Shown here in pieces: positions 13,690 through 24,502 of a stretch of DNA of 64,000 nucleotides; the first letter of the stretch is position 1, and every line of letters starts with the position of its first letter. The notes beneath the pieces are model-generated. The model saw nothing but the letters and a program-made list of their open reading frames with translations. It was not told the origin of the DNA and searched no databases. This DNA is from Plenodomus lindquistii. Its lineage: Eukaryota; Ascomycota; Dothideomycetes; Pleosporales; Leptosphaeriaceae. The DNA is taken from contig JANUWI010000015.1 in the NCBI GenBank assembly GCA_025504975.1, positions 930,001 to 994,000 on the forward strand, in the 5' to 3' direction. The position numbers and the translations under genes were made by a program.

Positions 13690-15003
13690 AGGCTAGGGAT
13701 GTGTAGCTAGTTGTGTTAATATAAATAAGATATATAAGGGTAATTATGTAATATATAGTAATAACTACTACTACAAGTTAGAATAATACTTATAAAAAGC
13801 TGTAGCTAAAGCTAAATAAGTATTATTCTATTCTAGGGCGCTAAATCTAGTATTATAATATACTATGTCTATACGTATAGTACACGTAATTTTATAATAC
13901 ACGCTAAATACTATAATAGCTACCTATAGAAATAAGGTTATTAAGCTATGTATAATAGTTACTAGAATATAATAGTACTATTTTATAAGTATTATAGGCG
14001 CTAGAAGCGTCTAGAAAATACTATAGTAAAGTATTACTATTAGATATAAAAAGAAAACTGCTTATAACTTTTACGTTAAGCTAGTAATAATAGCGTATTT
14101 TTTAAATAGATAGATAAAAAAGTATTTATAAATAGCGTAAGCATATTAATAATACTATTTAATAGCTAATAGCAATATATATAAAGATTGTAGTCTAATT
14201 AAATTTAAAGTACCTTTTATTTATTCTAGTATAAAGAGTATTCTATTATATAGAGAGAGACGTTATACTACTTTTCTTCTATTTTTACCTACCTTTTTAT
14301 ATTATTAGTACTAAAACTTAAGATTTGCAGGATTATTATAGAATAGATTTTAAATTTATAGTATTAAGTATATTATTTAACTAATCTATATATATAAACG
14401 TTTTATAGTTTATATTAGAAGTCTATTTTACTTCTACTATAAAGGTTAGTCTGCTTGTTTAAAGTAAATAGAATAAACTAACTATATTAAAACGCTTTAC
14501 TTTTTAAATTAGGTTTTTAGTACTATAGAAAAAGATATTCTATTCTCTAGAGCTAACTACGCTTAATCTAGCTTATATTAATAATATTTATAATCTACTT
14601 TTATTTTATATAGCTTTAAAAATTCGCCTAGGTATATAAGTAATTGTTTAAGCTAAATAGATATATAAATATAGGTATATAGACTATATACTATTATTAT
14701 TTATAAATTTAGTAGTAGTATATTAATAGGTCTAGATAGCTAATTACCTATTACTATATTAGTTATAGAAGTAGTATATATAAGTGCCTATAGTAGAAAA
14801 GTAATATATTTAAACGTAGTAAACTTATTTAGGCTAAAAAAGCTTTTTTTTTTATTTATACACCTAAAGCGGCATACGTTTAATTAGTTATCTTTCTAAA
14901 TAATTAAAGTTTTAAGTTATAGGTGCAGTAAATAAAAACGCTCTATTATAATATTTATATTTGCAGTAATAGAATTAAAATTATAAGTGTATCTAGCCTG
15001 TAT
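13690..15003. repeat. RIP-degraded block with a copy of a dispersed repeat
   Basis: From 13690 the sequence drops abruptly into TA-rich, CA-poor DNA. About 13860-14290 aligns with 20900-21290. Shared blocks include aagtattataggyg, agtaatactattat, aaaaagaaaactrcttataactttta, and tttatttattctagtataragagtattcta. The element type is unknown. The right end (about 14850-15003) is the RIP-mutated 3' part of the F-box gene on the minus strand. Confidence 0.6.
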
Positions 15004-15588
15004 CTAGAGGTGTTTAAAGGCTCTAAAGTTGCCTAATAAGACAAAAAGCCTATTATAAACATGGTTTTTAGACGTAAAGCCCCCTTGCCTAACAAGTAGG
15101 GTTATGTTGCTAATTAAGGAGCTGTTAAACTTTCTAAAGCTGAAATAGTGAATATAGTCGTGTTGGAGACAATCAATCTCGACCGATTCGAGACCTGGAA
15201 AGGTGAACCAGTGGGCGGCGACGCTCTTAGATACAATCCTGAGAACCTTGAGTCTTGGGAGAATGGGCATAGCGGGGAGACGTGGAGAGTGGGGGTGATC
15301 GGTCACTCGCACTTTGTCGACGATTTGAGACAAGTTCGCGGGCCCCATGGTCGCCATGATGTTGAGTCTATGGATGTACTGGGTGACCTCCGGGCGAGAG
15401 ATGAGGAACTGGATCAGATTCGGGGTGTCGATGCCAGGATCACTAATGACGACCCTGCGGAAAATAGTCTGTTGGCCAAGGGCTGCAAGGCGAGAGGAGA
15501 CTTGACACAGGGTGCTGAGGTCATGTTTGTTGAGATACTCAGATACTTGAACAAGCAACTCATCGGGGAGGATCATGAGACTCGGCAT
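15004..15588 (-). pseudogene. F-box protein gene truncated by RIP
   Basis: The ATG at 15588 opens a 194-residue frame. An F-box-like motif lies at residues 5-45 (LPDELLVQVSEYL, then LCQVSSRLAALG), followed by leucine-rich sequence. F-box proteins link Skp1-type ubiquitin ligases to targets. The part coding residues 1-145 has normal composition. From about 15140 downward RIP changes begin, and the frame stops at TAG 15004. Reading through RIP stops, the frame goes on to about 14855 with plausible sequence (e.g. a NVCRFRC-like end). The gene is therefore probably longer and was broken by C-to-T change on one strand. A functional short form cannot be excluded. Confidence 0.6.
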
Positions 15589-15594
15589 GGTAAT

Positions 15595-16440
15595 TGAAAT
15601 AGAAGAAGTGTGGAATTAACGACAGGTCAGCCTGCCCTTTGACACCTATGTCGAAAAGAAAAATGGCGTAGACGCCTTTGGTAGAGTCGAAGTTCGAAGG
15701 GACGTGGCAAGCATCGTATCCGTTGGTGTCGATTCTGTTGCGGAAGTCTCGCGAGAGCACACTAGAACAGAATGCTTGCCCCAGAGTAACATGTCTGCTA
15801 AGAGGACTGCCCCCAATATCAGTAACCTTGACCCGGATAGCGACCCTACATTGCGTGTCGATAGGAGCCATCACCGTCCTTATGCGCGAATACCTAGGTA
15901 TATCAAGCGAGCAGGAGATACGGTAGATTGATTACTGCCAGGATTGAGTGCGCGGTGCTTATGGAACAAGTAAAGGTCCCCGTTCGCGTTGTTCTGTGTG
16001 TGCGCGAGGAATTGATGGCGGGCGTGAGGTGTTGGTCGATAGAGGCGCTGCAATTTTCCAAGGGGCTGCTCTGCGGCAATTGCTTGGCGTACGCACAGCC
16101 ATAAGCCCTTCAGCTATGCTAAGCAGATCACCCCGCCCCGGGCTGTGCCGAGGTCCACGATCAGCGGTGGCGCCCTATCAACACGTAAGCGCAACAACGG
16201 ATAGGAGGCTAATTATGACACACCTAACAATAGGCTTACGAGATGATATGTAACTTCTTTAGTATGTCTATAACAGTCCTGCACTAAGGGGACATTATTA
16301 TGTGCGAAGTCAAAGCTCGCTGTAATATAAGCAGGGACGACGATAATGCGCACGTATTCTTAAGGTAACGTCCCTCCCTAAGTGCTAGGACACCCGCCGT
16401 GCTAGAACAAATAAGGGGTACTTTAACTTTTAGCGCTTTG
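15595..16440. other. Small non-AT-rich island without a convincing gene
   Basis: Composition is normal to about 16250, then RIP-like changes increase. The open frames here (15560-15874 minus; 15948-16253 plus) have no recognisable domain, signal peptide or intron signals. They may be the 5' leader of the F-box gene or eroded coding DNA. No RNA gene was found. Confidence 0.4.
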
Positions 16441-17763
16441 TTTTCTTTGTATACTCTAACAATTACTATAATTCTATATTAGCAATATACTAGAGCTATT
16501 TATAAGCTTATTCTAATACTTCTACCTAAAAATTATGTTAGTATTACTACTTTTTTTATAAATGTTACAAATAACCTTTATTACGTGTATAACAGCGTTG
16601 CTCTACTATTATACTACTTTAAAGCTTAGATAACCTGCTACACGTATAGAAGATTAGTATCTAGCTCTAAAAACTTTCTATTAGTATAGAAAGCTATAAT
16701 TAGCTTTATACCTTCTATAATACTTAAAACTATATAGAGTTACTATATAGATTGCTACTTTAGCTAGTAGTAATATAATTATCTCTAATATAATTTACTA
16801 ATTATAGCTAAAGGCTTGTAGCTATACTTAGCTTTACTTTTTATATAGAGTAAAGCTTACTCTAAAAAATAGTAAACGTATAATATAGCTTTAAATAGTT
16901 CTATAATACTATATCTTATCTAATAAATTATAGATATATTTAAACTATTATACTATACTATATATAATTAGATAGAATAATATTTATATAGTATTTTATT
17001 TATTTTTTAATTATATACATTATAGATAGATAAGTAGGTTTTAGTAAAATATACTTCTAAAGCCTTTCTAGCTCTATACTACCTATAATATAGTAGTATT
17101 TAGCTATATTAGCTTTTTTAGCTTTATATAGCTAATAATAGATTATAGTACTACTTTTAGTCTAATAGCAGCCTAGCTACTCTATTAGTCTATAATAATA
17201 TAAAGCGTAATTTACTAGTCTACTTTTTTACTATTATAGACTTTACTTTATAAATAGCTTTTTAGGCGTAGTAAGCGTTATTATAGTAGTTAATATATCT
17301 ACTAAAATTATTTTACTCTACTACTAGTACTCTATAGCTATTAAAAATATAAAGAATAATATTAAATGTATATAAAAAAAGGTTAGCAATATTATTTATA
17401 TTCTAGAGAAAATTAGGTAGCTTTTTAATAACTAGAATAAAACGCAGCTTTCTACTACTTAAAGTCTTTTTAGCTTATTTAAATAATACTATAAGGAGCT
17501 AAAAAGCTTAAAAGTAAAACTAGATCTAGAAAAAACTTATAAAACTATAAGCTAGTTTAGCTTCTATACATTTAAATAGCTATTTATAAGTAAATAGATA
17601 GATAAAGTTATTCTAAACTTAAAAAAATATAAATAGACATTTAGTTTAGTACTATAGGTTAATTAGATATAAGCTTCTATACCTAGATATATTATATATA
17701 GACCTAGCTTTTTACTAACTATATAGAGTTATTATATTTAATATAGACTAGAAGCTAGATCTA
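16441..17763. other. RIP-mutated DNA upstream of the NACHT domain
   Basis: RIP is graded from 16441 and severe by 16700. The frame that carries the NLR downstream (first codon base at positions 1 mod 3) can be followed leftward to at least about 17280 if RIP stops are ignored, so this probably holds the N-terminal domain of the NLR. I could not identify that domain or the start codon. Confidence 0.4.
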
Positions 17764-20620
17764 GCTAAACTATCTATTATAATAGGCGCTTTATTTAATT
17801 TCTATAATAAAAAGTATAATATATAATACCTACTAAATACCTATACTAAGCTACTAGATAAAATTATAATATAGATAAATAATAAAAATAGTAAGTTTAT
17901 ATTCTAGCTAAATAGTATAGTAGGTATAGAAAAGTCTATAATAGCGTAGATAGTTACTTAGTTATTTACTAGTTAAAAGTAGCTTAAAGTAAACTTTTTT
18001 TTTAAAAAAAGTAAAAGTAAACGTAGTAACACTTTATAGTTTTTTACTACTATTATAACTAATCTAGTTACCTATAAGCTAGGTATACTACCTAGAATTA
18101 GAAAAATAGTTAATAAAAACTTAACTATTTTATATAAAGCTTTAAAAAACTAGTTTAAAAAGCTAATTCTATAGCTATTTTTAGAAATAAAGTAAATTTA
18201 TACGTAGGCTTTAGCGCGTATTATTATAATTAACACGCTAGATAAATATAAATAAAAAGCTAATATTAAAGTAATTCTCTAGCTATTTATTTAGATAAAA
18301 AATAGTTACTTAGTACTACTATAAATTATAGTAATAAACTAGCCTAAGCTCTATATCTACCTAGGCTTTAAAAAAATACTAAATAGTATATACTAAAACT
18401 TTATTCTCTATAAAGTACTAAAGATTATAATTAAATATAATATCTATTTATTTCTAAAGTATAAGCTTAGTGTAATATAAAAAAAATACAAGTTAGCTTT
18501 AAACTAGCTAGTAAAATAGTAAATTATAGTACTTATTAAATTAGCTATACTACTATTTATCTACGCTGCTACTATCTATTAATATATTAGTAGTAAAGAA
18601 AGTAGTTCTATAGCTTTTCTAAATAAAGTTTTATAGTATTAAAAAATAACTTTTTTATAGCTAGATTAGATGTACCTTTCTATATTTAACTAGCTACTAA
18701 GTAAGTAGAAAGAAAATAAAAAGCAAATATAGCTTTAGGCTTTCTAAGAAGTTATTAGTAGTATTATTGTTTTTAAAATCCTACTCTCTACTATTTTATT
18801 TACCTAGCTACTTTAAATTCTATAAAAAGAGATCTAGTGCTAACTTAACTTTTTATACTCTATTTTAAATATTTTTAACTATAAAAACGCGCCTATTTAT
18901 CTTTTATACTTATTTTTTTATAAGTTTTTTATTAACCTTTAGAAATAGAGAAAGAGTTTATTCTAGGTAGATAAAAAAAGTATATATAATAAGCTTATAT
19001 TTTACTACTTTAAGTTTATATCTAGACTAAGTAGCTTTTATTAGAATATATATAGCCTCTCTAGGCCTAGAGTACTAAAAAGTAAAATTAATAAAAAAAT
19101 AATTACTAGCTATTTATTACCTAATCTATAGTATATATATTACTACTAGATTAGTTATTTTAACTAGAGTTAATATAATATTATTAATAGAGATATAATT
19201 TATCTTTTTCTCTAGAAGTACCTTTTTTATTAGTTTAAAGCTATAAGCTTTATAAAAGAGTTAAATAGATGCATTTATTTATTTAATAGCCTCTAGGTAC
19301 TTATAAGCGTAAAATATTTATAAAATATTCTTTTATTTTATTACTAATATATAGTATAGTAATCTATAAGCTTTATTTCTACCTTTTTTTATAATACTAA
19401 GTAATTTATCTTGCAATTTTAGTTTATACTAGTAGATGCTCTACTATAGATATACTACTCTATATTTATATTTATACTAAAAAAAAGCTTTATATAATAG
19501 ACTTTTATTATCTAAGTACTATAGCAAGTTAAAATATACTTTATAATAGAAGCTAACTAGAATGTATATTATAGCACGCTAAAAAGCTATTTTTTTTTAG
19601 TTATAGTAGTAGCCTTTTTACTAGATAGATAGCTTGTTATATTAGTATCTAGAGATAATATAGTATAGCTATAGAAAGTAGTAATAGAGATATATTATAG
19701 TATACTAGAGAGCTATTCTAATATAGTTATAGTAATAGCCTTTTTACTAGATAGGTAGCTAGTTATATTAGTATTCTAGTAATAAAATAGTATAGCTATA
19801 GAAAGTAGTAATAGAGACGTATTATAGTACGCTAAAAGGCTATTCTAATATAGTTATAGTATTAGCTTTTTTACTAAATAGGTAGCTAGTTATATTAGTA
19901 TTCTAGAATAAAATAGTATAGCTATAGAAAATAGTAATAAAAATGTGTTATAGCACGCTAAAAGGCTATTCTAACTAGATTAGAGTAGTAGCCTTTTTAC
20001 TAAATAGATAGCTAGTTATATTAGTATTCTAGAATAAAATAGTATAGCTATAAAAAGTAGTAATAGAAATATATTATAGTACACTAAAGAGCTATTCTAA
20101 CTAGGTTAGAGTAGTAGCCTTTTTACTAGATAAATAGCTAGTTATATTAGTATTTTATAATAATATAGTATAGCTATAGAAAATAGTAATAGAAACGTAG
20201 TATAGTATACTAGAAAGCTATTCTAATATACTTATAGTAGTAGCTTTTTTACTAAATAGGAAGCTAGTTGCGTTAGTATTCTATAATAATATAGTATAGC
20301 TATAGAAAGTAGTAATAGAGACGTGTTATAGTACGCTAGAGAACTATTCTAAGTATATTTAGAATATAACCTTTTTTTTAATATCTAAGTTCTTTATACT
20401 AATACTAGTAAAATCTTTTTATTATCTCTTTTAATTATACTACTATTTTTTTAGTAGTAAAAGTAGCCTTCTAACTTTCTAGTATAAAGTTAGTAGATAT
20501 TATATAACTAGTAACGTTTTATATAGCTTTTATCTAAGTATTATAGAGTAATAGTAGTATATAAGTATATAGTTTATCTAGAGTTTATTTCTAGTTATAT
20601 AGTTTTAATTAGAATTCTCT
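17764..20620 (+). pseudogene. RIP-killed NLR: NACHT NTPase with WD40 repeats (HET-E-like architecture)
   Basis: One plus-strand frame runs from about 17764 to 19760 with no indel; its breaks are TAG/TAA codons explained by RIP. Reading CpA/TpG back gives a pre-NACHT linker at 17764-17850, a P-loop read as FWLNGMAGTGKST (17902-17940), and the NTPase region at 18361-18500 (LGFxxIPNSIHQNFIL). Next are a winged-helix/linker segment around 19204 (YLFYWFKAISFIKEL), the pre-WD40 EANWNVCCSTLKGH at about 19545-19590, and then WD40 repeats. After about 20362 a last partial repeat leads to a tail read as GFISxxMVLIRI near 20600. Such proteins act in fungal allorecognition or immune sensing. Here every domain is broken, so this is a dead gene. 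The N-terminal effector domain is unresolved. Confidence 0.85.
19590..20362 (+). repeat. Tandem array of 126-bp units = 42-residue WD40 repeats
   Basis: Units begin near 19634, 19760, 19887, 20013, 20139 and 20265, giving spacings of 126, 127, 126, 126 and 126 bp, plus a partial first unit. Each contains gtagcctttttactagat, which reads VAFSPDG after reversing RIP, followed by a V-rich strand, a TVRLW-like strand and STLKGHS. That is one canonical 42-residue WD40 blade. The single 127-bp unit shifts the frame by one base. The high unit identity is typical of fungal NLR WD40 arrays. Confidence 0.9.
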
Positions 20621-20779
20621 AGTAATATTTACTAGTATTAGAGTTAAATAATAATTATTATATAGACTTTATAGTATAATATAGATAGTTAAATATAAAA
20701 TAGAGAACCTACTAAAATTAGTTTTTTTTAAGAATATTTTCTTAATTACCTATCTACTATTAGAATTTATATATGTAAA

Positions 20780-21300
20780 TAGCCTACTAGAGCTAAACTA
20801 TAGTTCTAGCAGCTGCTAGTAATAGATTATATAGTAATAATTATATTAGATGTATAGAGTTACTTAGCGTAAGCTAAAGTACTAATTACTAAAGTAATTT
20901 TATATAAATATAGGCGTTATAGTAGCTATAAAGCTTATTATAACTTACTACGCTATAATAAAACCTCTAGAATATAATAATACCTTTTTCTAAGTATTAT
21001 AGGTGTAAAAAGCTTCTAAATAGCGCTATAGTAAAGTAATACTATTATATATAAAAAGAAAACTACTTATAACTTTTATATAGAGGTAGTAATATTAATA
21101 TAATTTTAAAATAGAAAAAGTAGTTAGTATCTATAAATAGCTATAGTATATAGTTAATATAGACTTATAGCTACTATTAATATATATAAAGAAAGTAATA
21201 TATTAAAAGTTAAAATAACTTTTATTTATTCTAGTATAGAGAGTATTCTAGTATGTAAAAAGAAATATTAGAAAAAGTATATAGTACTTTAGCTATGTAT
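20780..21300. repeat. Third copy of a dispersed RIP-mutated repeat
   Basis: About 20810-20960 matches 1-170, and about 20900-21290 matches 13860-14290, so this copy bridges the other two. It begins just after the NLR pseudogene. No inverted or direct terminal repeats were resolved, so the class is unknown. Confidence 0.55.
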
Positions 21301-24300
21301 AGTAAAAACTAATCTAAATATATATAGATACTAAATTACTAAAAGTAAAAAAACCTTTTATCTATTTTATTTTAGAAATTTTATAAAACTATTTTATAAA
21401 TATTAAGCGTATATTACTAGAAGTATATTTTACTATCTAAAGAAATATAATAAAGTTTATAGTTTATACGTTTTCTATTTTTAACTTATTTTAAGTACTT
21501 TTGCCTAAAATGTTTACTAAAGTTATTTAATATATAGAAAGTATATATATAGATTTCTATTACTAATATTTTATTACCTAGGTAAAGAAAATAGATAGTT
21601 AGTTTTATATTTTTATAAATAGATACTTGTACTACTTCTAGAGCTTTTTCTCTACATTCTAGCTAGGTTTTTATATTACTTAAAACTATAGTTTTAGAAT
21701 ATTAAACGCGTATAGAGCCTATTCCCTTTTTTTTAACGCTATAATATATTATAATAGCTTAGATAGCTTTATTATACTAGTTTATCTCCTGTTTAACTAT
21801 AGTTCTAGGTAGAGATAGAATAGATTTAACTAGATCTATATATACTAATAATATTATAAAAAATATAACTACTTTAGCCTATTAATTTTTACTACTATAA
21901 ATATTTCTTTTACTATCTATAAACTACTATTTAATATTGTGTATAGGCTACTTATATTTCTACTATTTTTTAATACTCTAGAGTAATATATACTACTAAC
22001 GCTGCCTTTTCTAAATAATATTATAGCTAATTACTTTATATTTTAGATAATTAGACGCATTTTTAAAGGTTTTAATAAGTTATTTCTATTTTTTAAATAG
22101 AGCAGCTACTATAGAATAAAAGTTAACTAAAAGAGACTATTCTATTATAAGCCTATAAAGCTGCTACTAATTAATTAATTAACTTATTATATATACTACC
22201 TTTATTAATATATTTTAAAAATTAATTTTTTATCTAACTATTTATATATCTATAGTTACGCGCTGTAATAGATAGTATATTAGAAATATTTTTATACTTA
22301 TATAACCTATTATTAAGTTCTATATTACTTTTATAATATTCTCTAGTTTACATTAATAGTTTTAAGCTTATTAGAGAATGTTTTTAGCTTACTATTTTTA
22401 TTAAAAGCTTTACTACTAGCGTATTATAATAAGTATAAACAGGTAACTTATTTAAAATCTATAATTCTTTCTAGAGCTTTAATCTAGAGTAGTAGAGTAA
22501 AGTAAAAAAAAGGCTTATAAAAAAATACTATTTATCTATTTAACGTCTTTATAGCTTTATAAAATATAGAAATATTATTTAACTACTACTTTAAATACAG
22601 CCTAAGCTTTATATTACTAGAAAAGATCTAGAGGCTATTTAATTTTTCTAGTAATATTAAGTTGCATACTGTAAATACATAATTATAAAATAAAAGGCTA
22701 AGAAAAAATACGTATAGACTAAAAATTAGAGTTTTATTAAAAATAACTTTAGAAAAAGAAAACGTATTTCTAGTAAAAATAGTAAAATTAGTATTAATAT
22801 TATTATAAATAATATTAGAGTATACACTAATTTTTAATTCTAAAGAATTATTTTATAAATTTAAATGTAAATTTAAGTATTAATTAAAGGGGTTTTTTTT
22901 CTAGATTTCTAAGTAGCTTTATCTAGATATAATAGTAGCATAGGCTAAAAAGCGCTTATAGTTAATTTATAGTAAATCTACTAAGCTAGAAATAAAACTA
23001 TACTTAAATTCTATAATAACTATATAAATACTTCTTTTTATCTATTATAATGTTTATTTATAGAACTACTATTAAATCCTCTATATATATACAAGCTTTA
23101 TGTTAGCTAATTTTCTAAACGCTATACTACTTAGTTAACTGCTATAATACCTATAATATTTAATTAACTATTTTTAAACTTTAGTATAAGTAGCTTTTTA
23201 CTTTATATATTATTTAATTAAGCTTTATATTAAGCTTTATTTAAGTAGCCTTTATATATATAAAGTAGAAGACTTTCTAATATATCTCTAAAGAACTAGT
23301 AAAACTTATACTATAATATCTCTTTCTATTTTTTCTATAACGCTAGTTTAGTAGCTAATTAAAAAATATATAGAGAGTATAGACTATAATAGTAGCATAC
23401 GCGCGTAAGTTAGATTATCAAAAATATATTTAGTATCTATATACTTTATTAGCTATAGTATATATTTTTATTTAGTAGATATATATACTTATTCTATTTA
23501 TATTCTATATAGTCTATTAGAGCTGTTCTACTTCTACTATAGTTCTATTAGCTATAGTTTTCTTTATTAAAGGCCTCTAGCTAATATAGGTAATACTTAG
23601 AAGAATAGTTTATATTAAATAACTATAGCTCTTCTCTATTAGCTTTATTTTTTCTACTATCTTTACTTTTTTTATTAGTTTTAGTCTCTATAAAGGTAAT
23701 AGTAGGTAAGCTGTTATCTAAAAAACCTATATCTAGCTTTAAACTAGTAGTTTTCTCTATAGAATAAAGTATTTATTAGTAATTATAATATTATTATTAG
23801 TTTATAAATAGTAATATATTAATATTAATACATATAGGTATTAGTTAAAAGGGTAGGTAGCTAGGTAGAAAAATAAAAACCTTAAGTTTTTAAATTAATA
23901 ATAGAAAAAGTAGATATAAAGTATTTAAAAGTAAATAGTATAGCTTATAATTATAGTAACTTAAATATTTAATACTATACGTACTAATAGGCAGCGAATT
24001 GCTATATTACTAGTTTAAAAATATATAAAAAAGTATGTAGTAGATTATACTAGTATATACAAGTTATAAAACCTTAGTAGAATATAGCACCTAGTAGAAA
24101 GATATATAAATAAAGTTACTATGCACTTTAACGTATATACTATACAGAGTATATAAATATACTATACTAGAATAGAGAAGCTAGAAAGAATCTTTTTAAC
24201 TTATTTTCTTTTAGTATAGAGAGTTTTAGTAGCTTTTTAATATAAGAAAAATACCTGTACCTTTAATCTAAAATTAATACTTAATTACTATTATATTATT

Positions 24301-24371
24301 TAAAATAGTAAAATTTAGTTTATTATCTTTTTTAGTAATAAAGTTTAAAATTTTATAAATTAATTTCTAAT
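21301..24371. other. RIP-degraded AT-rich DNA left of the intact transposon
   Basis: Stops occur in all frames and CA/TG are depleted. I tried both strands through RIP changes and found no motif I would defend. It is probably old transposon sequence that served as the target for the element at 24374. Confidence 0.45.
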
Positions 24372-24373
24372 TA

Positions 24374-24437
24374 ACGTACTCCACAAGCGAGTGGCCGGCA
24401 CAAGCGAGTGGCCGGGCTCTGCCAAGACCACACCAAA
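24374..24437. repeat. Left terminal inverted repeat of the Fot1-type transposon
   Basis: The 64 bases are exactly complementary in reverse to 26172-26235. The 17-bp direct repeats are at 24382-24398 and 24399-24415. Confidence 0.95.
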
Positions 24438-24502
24438 ACGTACTCTTACAACAGTACTGCACAACCAACAACAACAGTACGTAGAAATCGTAGTAAGCCA
24501 AT

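Noticed and set aside
15948..16253. 101-codon open frame in the small island
   Set aside because: No domain, intron signal or plausible composition; Arg-rich and likely spurious.
19590..20362. CRISPR-like or satellite array
   Set aside because: The units are adjacent without spacers, are 126 bp long, and translate to WD40 blades after reversing RIP.
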